From Clostridium sp. JN-9 (lineage in GTDB: Bacteria; Bacillota; Clostridia; Clostridiales; Clostridiaceae): 64,000 nucleotides of DNA. A program made the position numbers and the translations under genes. The stretch lies in NCBI RefSeq assembly GCF_004103695.1, contig NZ_CP035280.1, positions 2,976,001 through 3,040,000 on the forward strand, read 5' to 3'. The notes under the pieces were generated by a model. That model was not told the origin of the DNA, did not search any database, and saw nothing but the letters and a program-made list of their open reading frames with translations. Position 1 is the stretch's first letter. Each line of letters begins with the position of its first letter. Shown in pieces: positions 35,087-44,164 of the stretch.

Positions 35087-35201
35087 TGCTTCAATATATA
35101 TAATCTGAAAATATATTTTATAAATAGTAATCAAATTAATAATGTTTTGTGTTTTTTGTTATCAATATTAAAAATTTACTCTCAAAATTACTAAATTAAA
35201 T

Positions 35202-35242
35202 AAAAAGATGACAAATTTTCTGGCAAATTTGTCATCCTTTTA
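35202..35242. terminator. terminator of cwlD
   Basis: AAAAGATGACAAATTT (35203-35218) pairs with AAATTTGTCATCCTTT (35225-35240) around a 6-base loop, with A/T runs on both sides. It lies downstream of the cwlD stop at 35276. Confidence 0.9.
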
Positions 35243-35275
35243 TTTATAAGTTTTTGCAGGATATATGAACAAGCC

Positions 35276-35974
35276 TTAATTGCTTTGGTAGTACTCCTCA
35301 ACTGATTTAGCAATAATATCCGCTATTTTAAGCTGATATTGCTCACTTTTTAACATCTGTTCTTCATTGTAATTTGATAAGAATCCACATTCAACTATTA
35401 CCTGGGGTATTGGATTGTCTCCTAATAGTACTTTATAACTTTGCCCTGCAGGTTTTTCTACCCTTTTATTTCCGTCATTAATATTATTTTTAAAATTGTC
35501 CTGTAAGACCTTTGCCAGTTTTTCGCTGTTACTATTACTGCCGTACCATACTTGTGCTCCATAATATTTTCCCTCTGGAAACATATTAAGATGTATGCTT
35601 ATAAACATATCACATTTACTTTCATTTTTCATTTTAAGTCTGTTATTCAAATCTTCTATTTTCTTTTTTCTTATTTTTCCTTCATTTGTATAGAGTCCTT
35701 TATCCTCTTCTCTTGTCATTATAACCTTATATCCTTGTTTGCTGAGAATATCCTTTAATTTTAAAGATATAGATAGATTTATATCTTTCTCAACTGTACC
35801 TGATTTTGATACAGCCCCGCCATCAATTCCACCATGACCTGCATCAATTAATATAGTTTTATCTTTAGCATCAGTGGTAAATGCTTTTACACCGCTGAAT
35901 TGAAATTGTACAGCAGATATAATTGCTAAAAAGCAGATAATGAGAATAACAAGTTTCTTACGCTGTTTAAACAT
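35276..35974 (-). CDS. cwlD: N-acetylmuramoyl-L-alanine amidase CwlD
   Basis: A 232-residue amidase_3 protein that trims stem peptides so that muramic-delta-lactam can form in the spore cortex. An N-terminal signal/anchor (residues 7-27) precedes the zinc amidase domain: LIDAGHGGIDGG (first His), the SGTVEKDINLSI block with a Glu ligand, FISIHLNMF (His ligand), and IVECGFLSNYNEE with the catalytic Glu. The size and form match CwlD rather than larger amidases. It indicates a spore former. Confidence 0.92.
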   Translation of the reverse strand: MFKQRKKLVILIICFLAIISAVQFQFSGVKAFTTDAKDKTILIDAGHGGIDGGAVSKSGTVEKDINLSISLKLKDILSKQGYKVIMTREEDKGLYTNEGKIRKKKIEDLNNRLKMKNESKCDMFISIHLNMFPEGKYYGAQVWYGSNSNSEKLAKVLQDNFKNNINDGNKRVEKPAGQSYKVLLGDNPIPQVIVECGFLSNYNEEQMLKSEQYQLKIADIIAKSVEEYYQSN

Positions 35975-36071
35975 TTTATCCCTTCTCTTCTTAGTTATAC
36001 CCTACTATTTTATCCAATTTTAAATGAAAAAATCGGTACAATTTTTACTAAATCTACACTACAAATCCTTA

Positions 36072-37679
36072 TTATCTGTTTAATATTGTCTCTGCTATAT
36101 TTGTGGAGTGATCCCCTATCCTTTCCATGTTCCCCAGCATTTCCAAAAATATAGTACTAGCTTCAGGAGAGCAGATTCTTTTGTTTAATCTATTTATGTT
36201 ATTTTCTCTAAAACTCTTATCACATATATCTATTTGTTCTTCTATATTTATAACCTCCTGAGCAATATCCTTATCATTATTTTTAAAACTCTCAAGGCTC
36301 TTATCCAAGGCACTTATAGTTTCACTGTACATTTTTTTTATTTCATCTATTGATTGCTCTGAAAAAATAACTTTTTTCTGCATTTTTTCAAAGGTCAGAT
36401 CTGCTATATTTTCCGCATGATCCCCTATTCTTTCAATATCATTTACCACATGAAACATTGAAGTTACAATATTCAGCTTTTCTTCTGACAATTCCTCATT
36501 AGACAGTTTAACCAAAAATGAGGTTATATCATTTTCTAATCTGTTTATAACTGTTTCATTAAAGTACACTTTATTAGCCAAGTCGTCATCATTTAATTCA
36601 AAAGCTTGAACAGCAGATTCAATATTGTCCTTTGCTTTTTTTGCCATTCTGTTAATTTCCTTTATAGTCTGCGCTACGGCAATAACCGGAGATTTTAAAA
36701 GTCTTTCATCTAAATACTTAAGTCTTATTTCTTCAACATTATCTTCTCCTGGAATTATTGCATTTACCATCTTTACAAGATATGGAATGAACCATACCTG
36801 AATAAATGTATTTGCTATATTAAATAAAGTATGGGAATTTGCAATCTGCCTTCCAACATTATTTGAAGAAATATATGTTACAGCATATATAAATGGGTTT
36901 AATAAAATACTGAATATAATTACTCCTATTATATTAAATATTAAATGTATAAGAGCTGCCTTTTTAGCAGTCTTACTGGTGCCAACGCTGGATAATAATG
37001 CAGATGTACATGACCCTATATTGTCTCCAAACACTATGGGTATACATACATTTAAAGGCATAGGTGCCACTGCAGATAAAGCTATTAATATTCCAATTGT
37101 AACAGCTGAATTTTGAATAACTATAGTTAAACATAATCCGATAAATATTGATAAAAATATATTCCCGGATAGAGTACGTATAAAACTAATATACCAGGTT
37201 GTATCAGCTGTAAATTTAATTGAATTTTCTATAAGTGACATACCTAAAAATAAAATGCCGAGCCCAAGTAAAACACTACCTATCTCCTTTTCTTTTTTAC
37301 CTTTGGAAATAATTATTAAAACTGATCCTATTCCTATAAATAATGGGGTTACAGCATTGATTTTGAAGGCCAATAGCTGTCCAGTAATTGTAGTTCCTAT
37401 ATTAGCTCCCATAATCACACCTGCAGCCTGATATAAATTCATAATCCCTGCATTGACAAATCCCACTATCATAACTGTAGTAGCACTGCTGCTCTGTATT
37501 CCCGCTGTTACAACAGTACCAGCCAGAACTCCGCGCAAAGGATTTGCATTAACAGTCTCAAATTGTTTCTTTAATTTTTCTCCAAATATGCTTTCAATTC
37601 CATCACCCATTAGTTTCATTCCATATAAAAGCAATCCAACCCCGCCAATAAATTGGAAAATAACCGTTGTTAAGTTCAA
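36072..37679 (-). CDS. Na/Pi cotransporter family protein with C-terminal PhoU domain
   Basis: A 535-residue membrane protein. Two inverted Na/Pi-cotransport repeats with the QSSSATTVMIVGFV and QNSAVTIGILIAL signatures span about nine helices; from about residue 340 on, a cytoplasmic helical PhoU-like domain contains two ERIGDHAENIA-type motifs. It probably moves phosphate with sodium and is gated by phosphate status. The frame runs upstream to 37730, but that would lie inside the rpsI terminator. The TTG at 37679 with GGGGTGGGG just before it is the better start. Confidence 0.85.
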   Translation of the reverse strand: MNLTTVIFQFIGGVGLLLYGMKLMGDGIESIFGEKLKKQFETVNANPLRGVLAGTVVTAGIQSSSATTVMIVGFVNAGIMNLYQAAGVIMGANIGTTITGQLLAFKINAVTPLFIGIGSVLIIISKGKKEKEIGSVLLGLGILFLGMSLIENSIKFTADTTWYISFIRTLSGNIFLSIFIGLCLTIVIQNSAVTIGILIALSAVAPMPLNVCIPIVFGDNIGSCTSALLSSVGTSKTAKKAALIHLIFNIIGVIIFSILLNPFIYAVTYISSNNVGRQIANSHTLFNIANTFIQVWFIPYLVKMVNAIIPGEDNVEEIRLKYLDERLLKSPVIAVAQTIKEINRMAKKAKDNIESAVQAFELNDDDLANKVYFNETVINRLENDITSFLVKLSNEELSEEKLNIVTSMFHVVNDIERIGDHAENIADLTFEKMQKKVIFSEQSIDEIKKMYSETISALDKSLESFKNNDKDIAQEVINIEEQIDICDKSFRENNINRLNKRICSPEASTIFLEMLGNMERIGDHSTNIAETILNR

Positions 37680-37721
37680 AATAAACCCCACCCCAAATCC
37701 TATTATATGGTAAAAATAAAG

Positions 37722-37751
37722 AATCCCCAAAACATAAGTGTTTTGGGGATT
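37722..37751 (-). terminator. terminator of the rplM-rpsI transcript
   Basis: AATCCCCAAAACA (37722-37734) pairs with TGTTTTGGGGATT (37739-37751); on the minus strand it is followed by CTTTATTTTT. It lies 18 bases after the rpsI stop. Confidence 0.93.
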
Positions 37752-37768
37752 GTATTGTCTTGTAAAAA

Positions 37769-38161
37769 CTATCTTTTTGAAAATTGTGGAGCTCTTCTGG
37801 CTTTCTTAAGACCATATTTCTTTCTTTCTTTCATTCTTGGGTCTCTAGTTAAGAAACCAGCCTTTTTTAATTCTGGTCTTAAATTTGCATCAGCCTTTAA
37901 CAAAGCTCTTGAAATACCATGTCTTATAGCTCCTGCTTGACCTGTAAATCCACCACCACATACATTAACAACTACATCAAATTTGTCCTTTGTTTCAGTT
38001 AAAGTTAGCGGCTGATTTATTATTAGCTTTAATGTTTCAAGTGGGCAGTAAGCATCTATATCTCTATTATTTATTGTTATTCTACCTTCACCTGGTACAA
38101 GTCTTACTCTTGCGATTGATTTTTTTCTTCTTCCAGTTCCAAAATACTGTACTTTAGCCAT
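37769..38161 (-). CDS. rpsI: 30S ribosomal protein uS9
   Basis: The 130-residue S9 with the start [17 protein letters not shown] and the conserved C-terminal tail ending in [12 protein letters not shown], which reaches the decoding P site. It follows rplM by 25 bases, the universal pairing. Confidence 0.98.
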   Translation of the reverse strand: MAKVQYFGTGRRKKSIARVRLVPGEGRITINNRDIDAYCPLETLKLIINQPLTLTETKDKFDVVVNVCGGGFTGQAGAIRHGISRALLKADANLRPELKKAGFLTRDPRMKERKKYGLKKARRAPQFSKR

Positions 38162-38186
38162 TTTATATCCTCCCTTCAGACATCAA

Positions 38187-38621
38187 TTAGTATCTTAATT
38201 CTAATACTTCAGGCTTCTGAGCTTCATGTTCATGCTCTGAACCTCTATATACTTTAAGTTTTGTTAACATTTTTCTTCCAAGTACTCCTGGAGGAAGCAT
38301 TCTTCTAACAGCTTCCTGAAAAACAAATTCAGGTTTTCTTGCTATAGCATCTCTGTATGGCATTTCTTTTAAACCACCCGGATATCCTGTGTGGTGTCTT
38401 AACATTTTTTGATCTAATTTTTTTCCAGTTAAAACAACTTTTTCTGCATTTATTATTATAACAAAATCTCCTGTGTCTACATTTGGTGTGAAAGTTGGTT
38501 TATTTTTACCTCTTAAAATTGTAGCAACCTGGCTGGCAGCTCTTCCAAGCGGCTTTCCAGCAACATCAACAACATACCATTTTCTTTTAATATCTTCTGG
38601 TTTTGCTATGTATGATTTCAT
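38187..38621 (-). CDS. rplM: 50S ribosomal protein uL13
   Basis: The 144-residue L13 with [44 protein letters not shown] and [12 protein letters not shown], all family hallmarks. In Firmicutes it binds its own mRNA leader to repress rplM-rpsI; a matching leader is present upstream. GGGAGG precedes the ATG. Confidence 0.98.
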   Translation of the reverse strand: MKSYIAKPEDIKRKWYVVDVAGKPLGRAASQVATILRGKNKPTFTPNVDTGDFVIIINAEKVVLTGKKLDQKMLRHHTGYPGGLKEMPYRDAIARKPEFVFQEAVRRMLPPGVLGRKMLTKLKVYRGSEHEHEAQKPEVLELRY

Positions 38622-38639
38622 CTTTTTACCTCCCGTGTA

Positions 38640-38700
38640 ATCTTTAATATAATAATACGATCTCTATATAAAGATCCGGGGCTAGTGGATCTTCTATACT
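38640..38700 (-). ncRNA. candidate L13 autoregulatory leader
   Basis: On the minus strand the leader carries AGATCCACTAGCCCCGGATCT (38670-38690, stem AGATCC/GGATCT) followed directly by GATCTTTATATAGAGATC (stem GATCT/AGATC). The two stems share GATCT, so they exclude each other. Position before rplM and the layout resemble the Firmicute L13 leader; the identification is from memory of that class. Confidence 0.65.
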
Positions 38701-38718
38701 TTGAATACAAACATTTAT

Positions 38719-38747
38719 ATTATAATACAATCTGCCAGGTGTGTCAA
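38719..38747 (-). promoter_or_regulatory. consensus sigma-A promoter of rplM-rpsI
   Basis: On the minus strand a perfect TTGACA (38742-38747) and a perfect TATAAT (38719-38724) with a 17-base spacer, about 95 bases before rplM. It explains how rplM-rpsI remain expressed despite the insertion sequence upstream. Confidence 0.93.
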
Positions 38748-38827
38748 TGACTTGTGTTATAAACCAGCCTTGAAAGGTGAAATTGTTTCTGTCTGCTAAA
38801 TTCAACTTATTTTCTTTAAACGCCATG

Positions 38828-38909
38828 TTATCCACAATTCTTTTTTCTGGATTTATACTTATCCACAAAAATATCCGGCACTACACCAATTTGTTTTTCT
38901 TGTGGATAA
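38828..38909. promoter_or_regulatory. cluster of three perfect DnaA boxes
   Basis: TTATCCACA occurs at 38828-38836 and 38859-38867 on the plus strand and as its complement TGTGGATAA at 38901-38909. All match the 9-base consensus. No dnaA, dnaN or rpmH is nearby, so this is not an ordinary origin. It lies between the insertion sequence and the rplM promoter. Confidence 0.8.
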
Positions 38910-38968
38910 ATTTTTTGTTCAAGTTAAATTTACTCTTGGCAGACATCACTTCCTTTGATATAATCATT

Positions 38969-40300
38969 TTAGGCGGTTGATATGCTATGCATATCAACTT
39001 GAAATATATCTTCCCTTGTTAGTTGCTGTCCAAAGCTTGCTAGCAGGTCAGAGGATATATTTTTTTGTTTCTTTTTTATATCATTGGCTTTCAAATAATA
39101 CCATTCATACAGTTGCTTGATTGTATCAGATATCTGCAGCATCAGGTAATGATTCTTCATCGCTTGGACATTCCAGCTGCATACATGTGTGATATTTCCC
39201 TGCCAGTTTTTCTGACGATTGAAGCCTTCATTTTCTATTTTCCAGCGTTTTCTTCCCGCAGCCGCTAAATTTTCCGCATTTTTGTCTGTAATCCTAAGAC
39301 TGGTCAGCCACTGGAATTCTGTCCATACATTTTTCCCTTTTATTACTTTTTCCTCCCAGTATCTAAGCATATTTACGGGTTTTTCTTTGTAATCTATTTC
39401 ATTCACATATTCCGCATGACCTGATGTTCCCTTCTCTGGTATTGCTTCATATTCTGCGGCAATACTTGGGATACTCCCGGTTTTATACCTGATAATAAAA
39501 TCCCAGTGATTTTTTCTGCATATCTCCATAACTTTTTCTGATGCATACAGGCTATCCGCCAACAATATTATTGGAAGGCGCGGAAATCTTTTTTTCAGCT
39601 TAGCTGCAAGTCTTTGAAACGCCTTAGTTTCACAGTCCTGTTTACGCTCTTCCTCACTCATACTTTTTTGACGCAGAGCGTCTTCTCCATTATTCTCCAC
39701 AAACTCACTTGCTATACTTACAATCAGTTTTTCTCCCAAAACGATTTTTGCTTCTAGAACATCGCTGTGATAACTGACTTTTTCATCCACTGTTCCTTTA
39801 TTGTGATGTCTTTCAAGGCATTGCTCATTGATCTGGCGACTTCCGGAATATAACTGTGACCCATCAACAATCAAAAGCCATTTCTTCTGATACCTGGCAT
39901 CATCAAATGTCTTTCTTCGTATCAGACTATACACCATGGACTGCTGGATTTCCTGCAATTGAGACGTAGCCAACTTCTCCAGATATTCATTTACGGTTAC
40001 TCCGTGTGGGAGATATGACCTATCACTTTCTCCAAGAAAGTTCATAATGTTTTTTACCACCTTGTCATCATTAAACTCATATGTCATAGATTGCATGCTT
40101 ACAAGCCCAGCTATTCCTTTGTAATACACAGTTCCAAGCATTACTTTATTGGAATAATCAATATAGCTTTGATGCCTAGGATCCAGCGTCCCTGCAAACT
40201 TCTGAAACAACTCAGGAAAATACTTCTTTTGGATTTTATTACATTCTGCCGCTGGATTTTTTTCTATTCTCCGATTTATACGATCCTGTTCTCTTCCCAT
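38969..40300 (-). CDS. IS4-superfamily DDE transposase
   Basis: A 443-residue transposase. The acidic triad can be placed as WLLIVDGSQLYSG (first Asp), PIILLADSLYA (second Asp) and GRKRWKIENEGFNRQK (Glu, the Y-(2)-R-(3)-E-like signature of the IS4 group). The frame is intact, so it could be active. Its GC content is visibly higher than that of the neighbouring genes, consistent with recent arrival. It sits between truA and rplM, which are normally adjacent in clostridia. Terminal inverted repeats could not be identified with confidence. Confidence 0.88.
   Translation of the reverse strand: MGREQDRINRRIEKNPAAECNKIQKKYFPELFQKFAGTLDPRHQSYIDYSNKVMLGTVYYKGIAGLVSMQSMTYEFNDDKVVKNIMNFLGESDRSYLPHGVTVNEYLEKLATSQLQEIQQSMVYSLIRRKTFDDARYQKKWLLIVDGSQLYSGSRQINEQCLERHHNKGTVDEKVSYHSDVLEAKIVLGEKLIVSIASEFVENNGEDALRQKSMSEEERKQDCETKAFQRLAAKLKKRFPRLPIILLADSLYASEKVMEICRKNHWDFIIRYKTGSIPSIAAEYEAIPEKGTSGHAEYVNEIDYKEKPVNMLRYWEEKVIKGKNVWTEFQWLTSLRITDKNAENLAAAGRKRWKIENEGFNRQKNWQGNITHVCSWNVQAMKNHYLMLQISDTIKQLYEWYYLKANDIKKKQKNISSDLLASFGQQLTREDIFQVDMHSISTA
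38976..38998. repeat. perfect hairpin at the 3' end of the IS4-like transposase gene
   Basis: GTTGATATGC (38976-38985) pairs perfectly with GCATATCAAC (38989-38998) around TAT, within the last codons of the transposase. It may mark the element end region or act as a terminator to protect neighbouring genes. Confidence 0.6.
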
Positions 40301-40422
40301 TTTTACCTCACTGCGAATAAGTTTTTATATTATTTTACTACACTTATTGCAGATTGGCATGAAATCAGATTAATTTGTGCGAATTTTTTTACCTTTCATA
40401 GCTGGTTATAAACATTTTGTTT

Positions 40423-41166
40423 CTAATAAAAAACTTCATCAAGGCACAAGCCTTTTCCTGGCACACATTTGCCTGCTCTTTTTCTATTTTTTGACTCTAT
40501 AATATCTTTTATATCCTCTGGCTTAATCCGTCCTACACCAACATCTATTAAGGTACCTGTAATAATTCTCACCATATTATATAGAAAGCCGTCTGCAGAT
40601 ATTATTATTCTTATAAAATTGCCTTCCTGCTCTATTTTAAGTTCTGAGATTGTTCTGACAGATGTTTTTACGTTGCTGCCAATACTTCTAAATGCCTCAA
40701 AGTCATGAGTTCCTATAAAATAACCAGCTGCCTTTCTCATTAACTCCACATTTAACTTTCGTTTATATAAATATGAATACTGCCTTCCAATAGATATTCT
40801 CTGCTTTGCATTAACTATTGTGTATATATATCTTTTTCCTTTACAGTTGTATCTTGCATGAAAATCCAAAGGCATTTCCTCTGCCTTTAAAATAACAATG
40901 TCATCCGGCAGAAGATTATTTAAAATATCCCTGAATCTTTCTCCTGGTATCTTTGTGTTAAGCAGAAAGTTGCATACATATCCTTTTGCATGAACACCAG
41001 AATCAGTTCTGCTGGCTCCATAGATATTTATTTTTTCATTAGTAAATTTAAATAAAGCATCTTCAATAACCTGTTGTATTGTTATTGCATTTTTTTGTCT
41101 CTGCCAGCCGGAATAGCAAGTCCCATCATATTCAACTGTCAGCTTAATATTTTTTATATTTTCCAC
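40423..41166 (-). CDS. truA: tRNA pseudouridine(38-40) synthase
   Basis: Modifies uridines 38-40 in the anticodon stem. The 247-residue TruA has the start KLTVEYDGTCYSGWQRQ, the catalytic Asp in GASRTDSGVHAKGY, and the FLYNMVRIITGTLIDVG block. It overlaps the ecfT stop by 13 bases, so the alpha operon tail ecfA1-ecfA2-ecfT-truA is coupled. Downstream rplM has been cut off by the insertion sequence. Confidence 0.96.
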   Translation of the reverse strand: MENIKNIKLTVEYDGTCYSGWQRQKNAITIQQVIEDALFKFTNEKINIYGASRTDSGVHAKGYVCNFLLNTKIPGERFRDILNNLLPDDIVILKAEEMPLDFHARYNCKGKRYIYTIVNAKQRISIGRQYSYLYKRKLNVELMRKAAGYFIGTHDFEAFRSIGSNVKTSVRTISELKIEQEGNFIRIIISADGFLYNMVRIITGTLIDVGVGRIKPEDIKDIIESKNRKRAGKCVPGKGLCLDEVFY

Positions 41167-41963
41167 TTAAATCTACTCCAAATTGAAACTGCCACCAGCA
41201 CAAATGTACATATTGATGCTATTAAATCCCTTTGAGTAAGTTTCAGCTGTTTCATTCTTGTTCTGCCTTCTCCGCCTCTATAACACCTTGCTTCCATTGC
41301 CATAGCTAATTCATCAGCTCTTCTAAAGGAACTTATGAATAACGGGACAAGCAATGGAATTAAGTTTTTAGCCCTTTGAATTAAATTACCTGATTCAAAA
41401 TCCGCTCCCCTGGCCATTTGAGCTTTCATTATCTTGTCAGTCTCATCCAGCAAAGTAGGGATAAATCGAAGTGCTATAGTCATCATCATTGCTAACTCAT
41501 GTGCCGGAACACCTATTCTTTTAAAAGGATTTAACAACTTTTCTATACCATCTGTAAGCTCTATAGGTGATGTTGTTAAAGTTAAAAGAGATGTACCAAC
41601 TATTAAAAATACAAGTCTTACAACCATAAAAGCAGCTAATATTAATCCTTCTTTATATATGGTGATAAACTTCCAAGACCAGATTACTTCCTTACCATCT
41701 GCCATTAGTATATTGAGTAAAGCTGTTATAATAACAAGTACAAATATTGGTTTTAACCCCTTGTAAATATATTTAAGCTGGACTTTAGATATATATATAC
41801 TAAATATAGTAAATGCTATTATAAATATATAACCCTGAAAGCTATTTACCACAAACAAGTTTATAATATATATTAAAGATATTAATATTTTAATTCTTGG
41901 ATCTAATTTGTGAACAAATGAATCTCCTGGTATATACTGACCTATTGTAATATCTTTAATCAT
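41154..41963 (-). CDS. ecfT: energy-coupling factor transporter transmembrane protein EcfT
   Basis: A 269-residue membrane scaffold of the ECF vitamin transporter. It begins with GQYIPGDSFVHKLDPRIKI and has about five or six helices. The coupling-helix signature is MKAQMARGADFESG, followed by SSFRRADELAMAMEARCY, which docks on the ATPases. It works with EcfA1/A2 and with substrate-binding S components encoded elsewhere. Confidence 0.95.
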   Translation of the reverse strand: MIKDITIGQYIPGDSFVHKLDPRIKILISLIYIINLFVVNSFQGYIFIIAFTIFSIYISKVQLKYIYKGLKPIFVLVIITALLNILMADGKEVIWSWKFITIYKEGLILAAFMVVRLVFLIVGTSLLTLTTSPIELTDGIEKLLNPFKRIGVPAHELAMMMTIALRFIPTLLDETDKIMKAQMARGADFESGNLIQRAKNLIPLLVPLFISSFRRADELAMAMEARCYRGGEGRTRMKQLKLTQRDLIASICTFVLVAVSIWSRFKWKI

Positions 41964-41994
41964 TTATTAGTTCTCCTAACATAAAGTATATTAA

Positions 41995-42852
41995 TTATTT
42001 ATTCTTATTAAACAACTTTACAATTGCTTCTTTAGCCTGATCTATAGTATATATATCATCCGATAAATCATACCCCTTTTTTCTTAACTCCCTTATAAGA
42101 TATGTTACCTGAGGTACAGCTAAGCCAACACTTTCAAGAGTATCTATCTCCTTAAAAATCTCACTTGGTTTACCATCCAATATGCATTTGCCTTCATTCA
42201 TCACCAATATCCTGTCTGCAAGATTTGCAACATCCTCCATGCTATGTGATACCAGTATAATAGTCATGTTATACTCTTTATGCAATTTTTTTATCTTCCC
42301 TAAGATATCATCTCTGCCTTTTGGATCAAGTCCTGCAGTAGGCTCATCAAGTATTAGAATTTTAGGTTCCATAGCAACTACACCGGCTATGGCTACTCTT
42401 CTTTTCTGACCGCCGCTTATTTCAAATGGCGATTTATCTTTATACTTTTCATAATCTAGTCCAACAATATTCATTGCTCTTTCTACTCTGGTATTTATGT
42501 CATCATCGCTTAACCCCAGATTTCTAGGTCCAAAAGCAATGTCTTTTTCTATAGTCTCTTCAAACAGCTGATACTCAGGATACTGAAAAACAAGTCCTAC
42601 TTTCTTTCGAATAGTACTCATTTTAACATTTTTACTGCTTATATCAATATCATCAATAATTATTTTACCTGAATCAGGTTTTAACAATCCATTAATATGC
42701 TGAATAAGTGTAGATTTTCCAGAGCCAGTATGCCCAATAAGTGCCAGAAACTCTCCATCATTTATAGTAATACTTACATTGTTAAGAGCTGTTTTTTCAA
42801 AAGGTGATCCTTTCATGTATATGTGCGTTAGATTTTCTATAATAATTGACAT
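41995..42852 (-). CDS. ecfA2: ECF transporter ATP-binding protein EcfA2
   Basis: A 285-residue ABC ATPase: Walker [12 protein letters not shown]-loop [14 protein letters not shown], signature [13 protein letters not shown], Walker [17 protein letters not shown] and the His switch VSHSM. The Glu after Walker B is retained. Start overlaps ecfA1 by 16 bases. Confidence 0.95.
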   Translation of the reverse strand: MSIIIENLTHIYMKGSPFEKTALNNVSITINDGEFLALIGHTGSGKSTLIQHINGLLKPDSGKIIIDDIDISSKNVKMSTIRKKVGLVFQYPEYQLFEETIEKDIAFGPRNLGLSDDDINTRVERAMNIVGLDYEKYKDKSPFEISGGQKRRVAIAGVVAMEPKILILDEPTAGLDPKGRDDILGKIKKLHKEYNMTIILVSHSMEDVANLADRILVMNEGKCILDGKPSEIFKEIDTLESVGLAVPQVTYLIRELRKKGYDLSDDIYTIDQAKEAIVKLFNKNK

Positions 42853-43682
42853 AATCCATTCACCATCTCATCAATTGTTAATATATCACTTTTAAGCGGT
42901 AATCCCATCTTCCTTAATTCGTATGCCAATTCAGTCATTTGTGGTACATCCAGACCAATAGTTTTCATTTTCTCTACCTGACTGAAAATTTCCCTCGGAT
43001 TACCTTCCATAGCTATCTTTCCTTCATCCATTACTATTATCCTGTCCGCCTCTGTTGCCTCTTCCATAAAATGTGTAATTAATACAATTGTTATATTAAA
43101 TTTTTTGTTCAATTCCTTTATTGTGCCAATTACTTCTTTCCTTCCAGATGGATCAAGCATGGCTGTAGGCTCATCCAGAACAATGCATTCCGGCCGCATA
43201 GCTAATACTCCTGCAATAGCAACTCTTTGCTTCTGACCTCCAGAAAGCAAATGAGGAGCATGTTTCTTATATTTATACATATCAACTGTTTTCAAAGAAT
43301 CATCTACTCTTTTCCTAATTTCAGTTGGCTCAATTCCAAGGTTTTCTGGTCCAAATGCTACATCTTCTTCTACTATAGTTGCAACAATTTGATTATCTGG
43401 ATTTTGGAATACCATTCCTGCCTTATGCCGAATGTTCCAAGTATTATTTGTATCAGAAGTATCCATACCATCTACATATACCTTGCCATCTGAAGGAATC
43501 AATAATGCATTTATATGCTTAGCAAGGGTAGACTTCCCTGAGCCGTTTCTTCCAAGAACAACAATAAATTCTCCCTTTTTTACATGAATATTAACGCCGT
43601 TTACTGCTATTTTGCCTTTTTCTTTTTCACTATTACCATATTGGTAAACCACATTGATACAGTCAATCATTTTTTGTTCCAA
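42837..43682 (-). CDS. ecfA1: ECF transporter ATP-binding protein EcfA1
   Basis: ABC ATPase partner of EcfA2: Walker [15 protein letters not shown]-loop [20 protein letters not shown], signature [13 protein letters not shown], Walker [17 protein letters not shown]. The start is uncertain: GTG at 43691, TTG at 43682 (6 bases after AGAGGTG, preferred) or ATG at 43670. It follows the rplQ terminator, so it may have a separate promoter or depend on read-through. Confidence 0.93.
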   Translation of the reverse strand: MEQKMIDCINVVYQYGNSEKEKGKIAVNGVNIHVKKGEFIVVLGRNGSGKSTLAKHINALLIPSDGKVYVDGMDTSDTNNTWNIRHKAGMVFQNPDNQIVATIVEEDVAFGPENLGIEPTEIRKRVDDSLKTVDMYKYKKHAPHLLSGGQKQRVAIAGVLAMRPECIVLDEPTAMLDPSGRKEVIGTIKELNKKFNITIVLITHFMEEATEADRIIVMDEGKIAMEGNPREIFSQVEKMKTIGLDVPQMTELAYELRKMGLPLKSDILTIDEMVNGLCQLL

Positions 43683-43743
43683 AGGAAACACCTCTATTAC
43701 TAAGCAATGATTTATAATATATTATAGCAAGATTATTATGTAT

Positions 43744-43781
43744 TAAAAAGGGGACTAAGCTCTATGATATACTTAATCCCC
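43744..43781 (-). terminator. terminator after rplQ (end of alpha operon)
   Basis: On the minus strand GGGGATTAAG and CTTAGTCCCC form a stem (43750-43781 on the plus strand), followed by TTTTTAATA. It ends the ribosomal transcript before ecfA1. Confidence 0.88.
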
Positions 43782-43788
43782 GAAATAT

Positions 43789-44130
43789 TTATACTAGTTC
43801 TAGTATAACCATTTCAGCTCCGTCTCCTCTTCTTGGGCCAACTTTATACATTCTTGTGTATCCACCGTTTCTTTCTGTATATTTAGGAGCTATATTTTCA
43901 AATAAGTTTTTAACTACTTCTTCCTCAGTAACAAAAGAAAGAACTTGTCTTCTAGCATGTAAGTCTCCTCTTTTGGAAAGAGTTATCATTTTCTCTGCTA
44001 AATTTCTAGTTTCTTTTGCTCTTGTTTCTGTTGTCTGTATTTTACCATGTTTTAAGAAACTAGTAACAAGATTTCTAAGCATTGCTCTTCTCTGATCAGT
44101 TGGGCGTCCTAACTTACGCTGTATAGCCAT
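43789..44130 (-). CDS. rplQ: 50S ribosomal protein bL17
   Basis: The 113-residue L17 with the family opening [37 protein letters not shown] and the C-terminal [19 protein letters not shown]. Last ribosomal gene before the alpha-operon terminator. Confidence 0.98.
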   Translation of the reverse strand: MAIQRKLGRPTDQRRAMLRNLVTSFLKHGKIQTTETRAKETRNLAEKMITLSKRGDLHARRQVLSFVTEEEVVKNLFENIAPKYTERNGGYTRMYKVGPRRGDGAEMVILELV

Positions 44131-44164
44131 TTCTGTACCTCCTTATCTAAATCTTTACGATCTA

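Noticed and set aside
35096-35112. CodY-like sequence upstream of the glutamate operon
   Set aside because: Four mismatches to the consensus in AT-rich DNA; not better than chance.
37680-37730. N-terminal extension of the Na/Pi cotransporter to the TTG at 37730
   Set aside because: The start would lie within the rpsI terminator stem, and GGGGTGGGG supports the TTG at 37679.
38644-38868. 74-codon minus-strand ORF upstream of rplM
   Set aside because: It covers the rplM promoter and leader, shows no family resemblance and has no good ribosome site; treated as chance.
38912-40420. Terminal inverted repeats for the IS4-like element
   Set aside because: Only weak similarity could be found between the two flanks, so no ends are claimed.
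40460-40476. TGGCAC...TTGC sequence on the plus strand inside truA
   Set aside because: Spacing is one base short of the sigma-54 consensus and there is no gene downstream on that strand.
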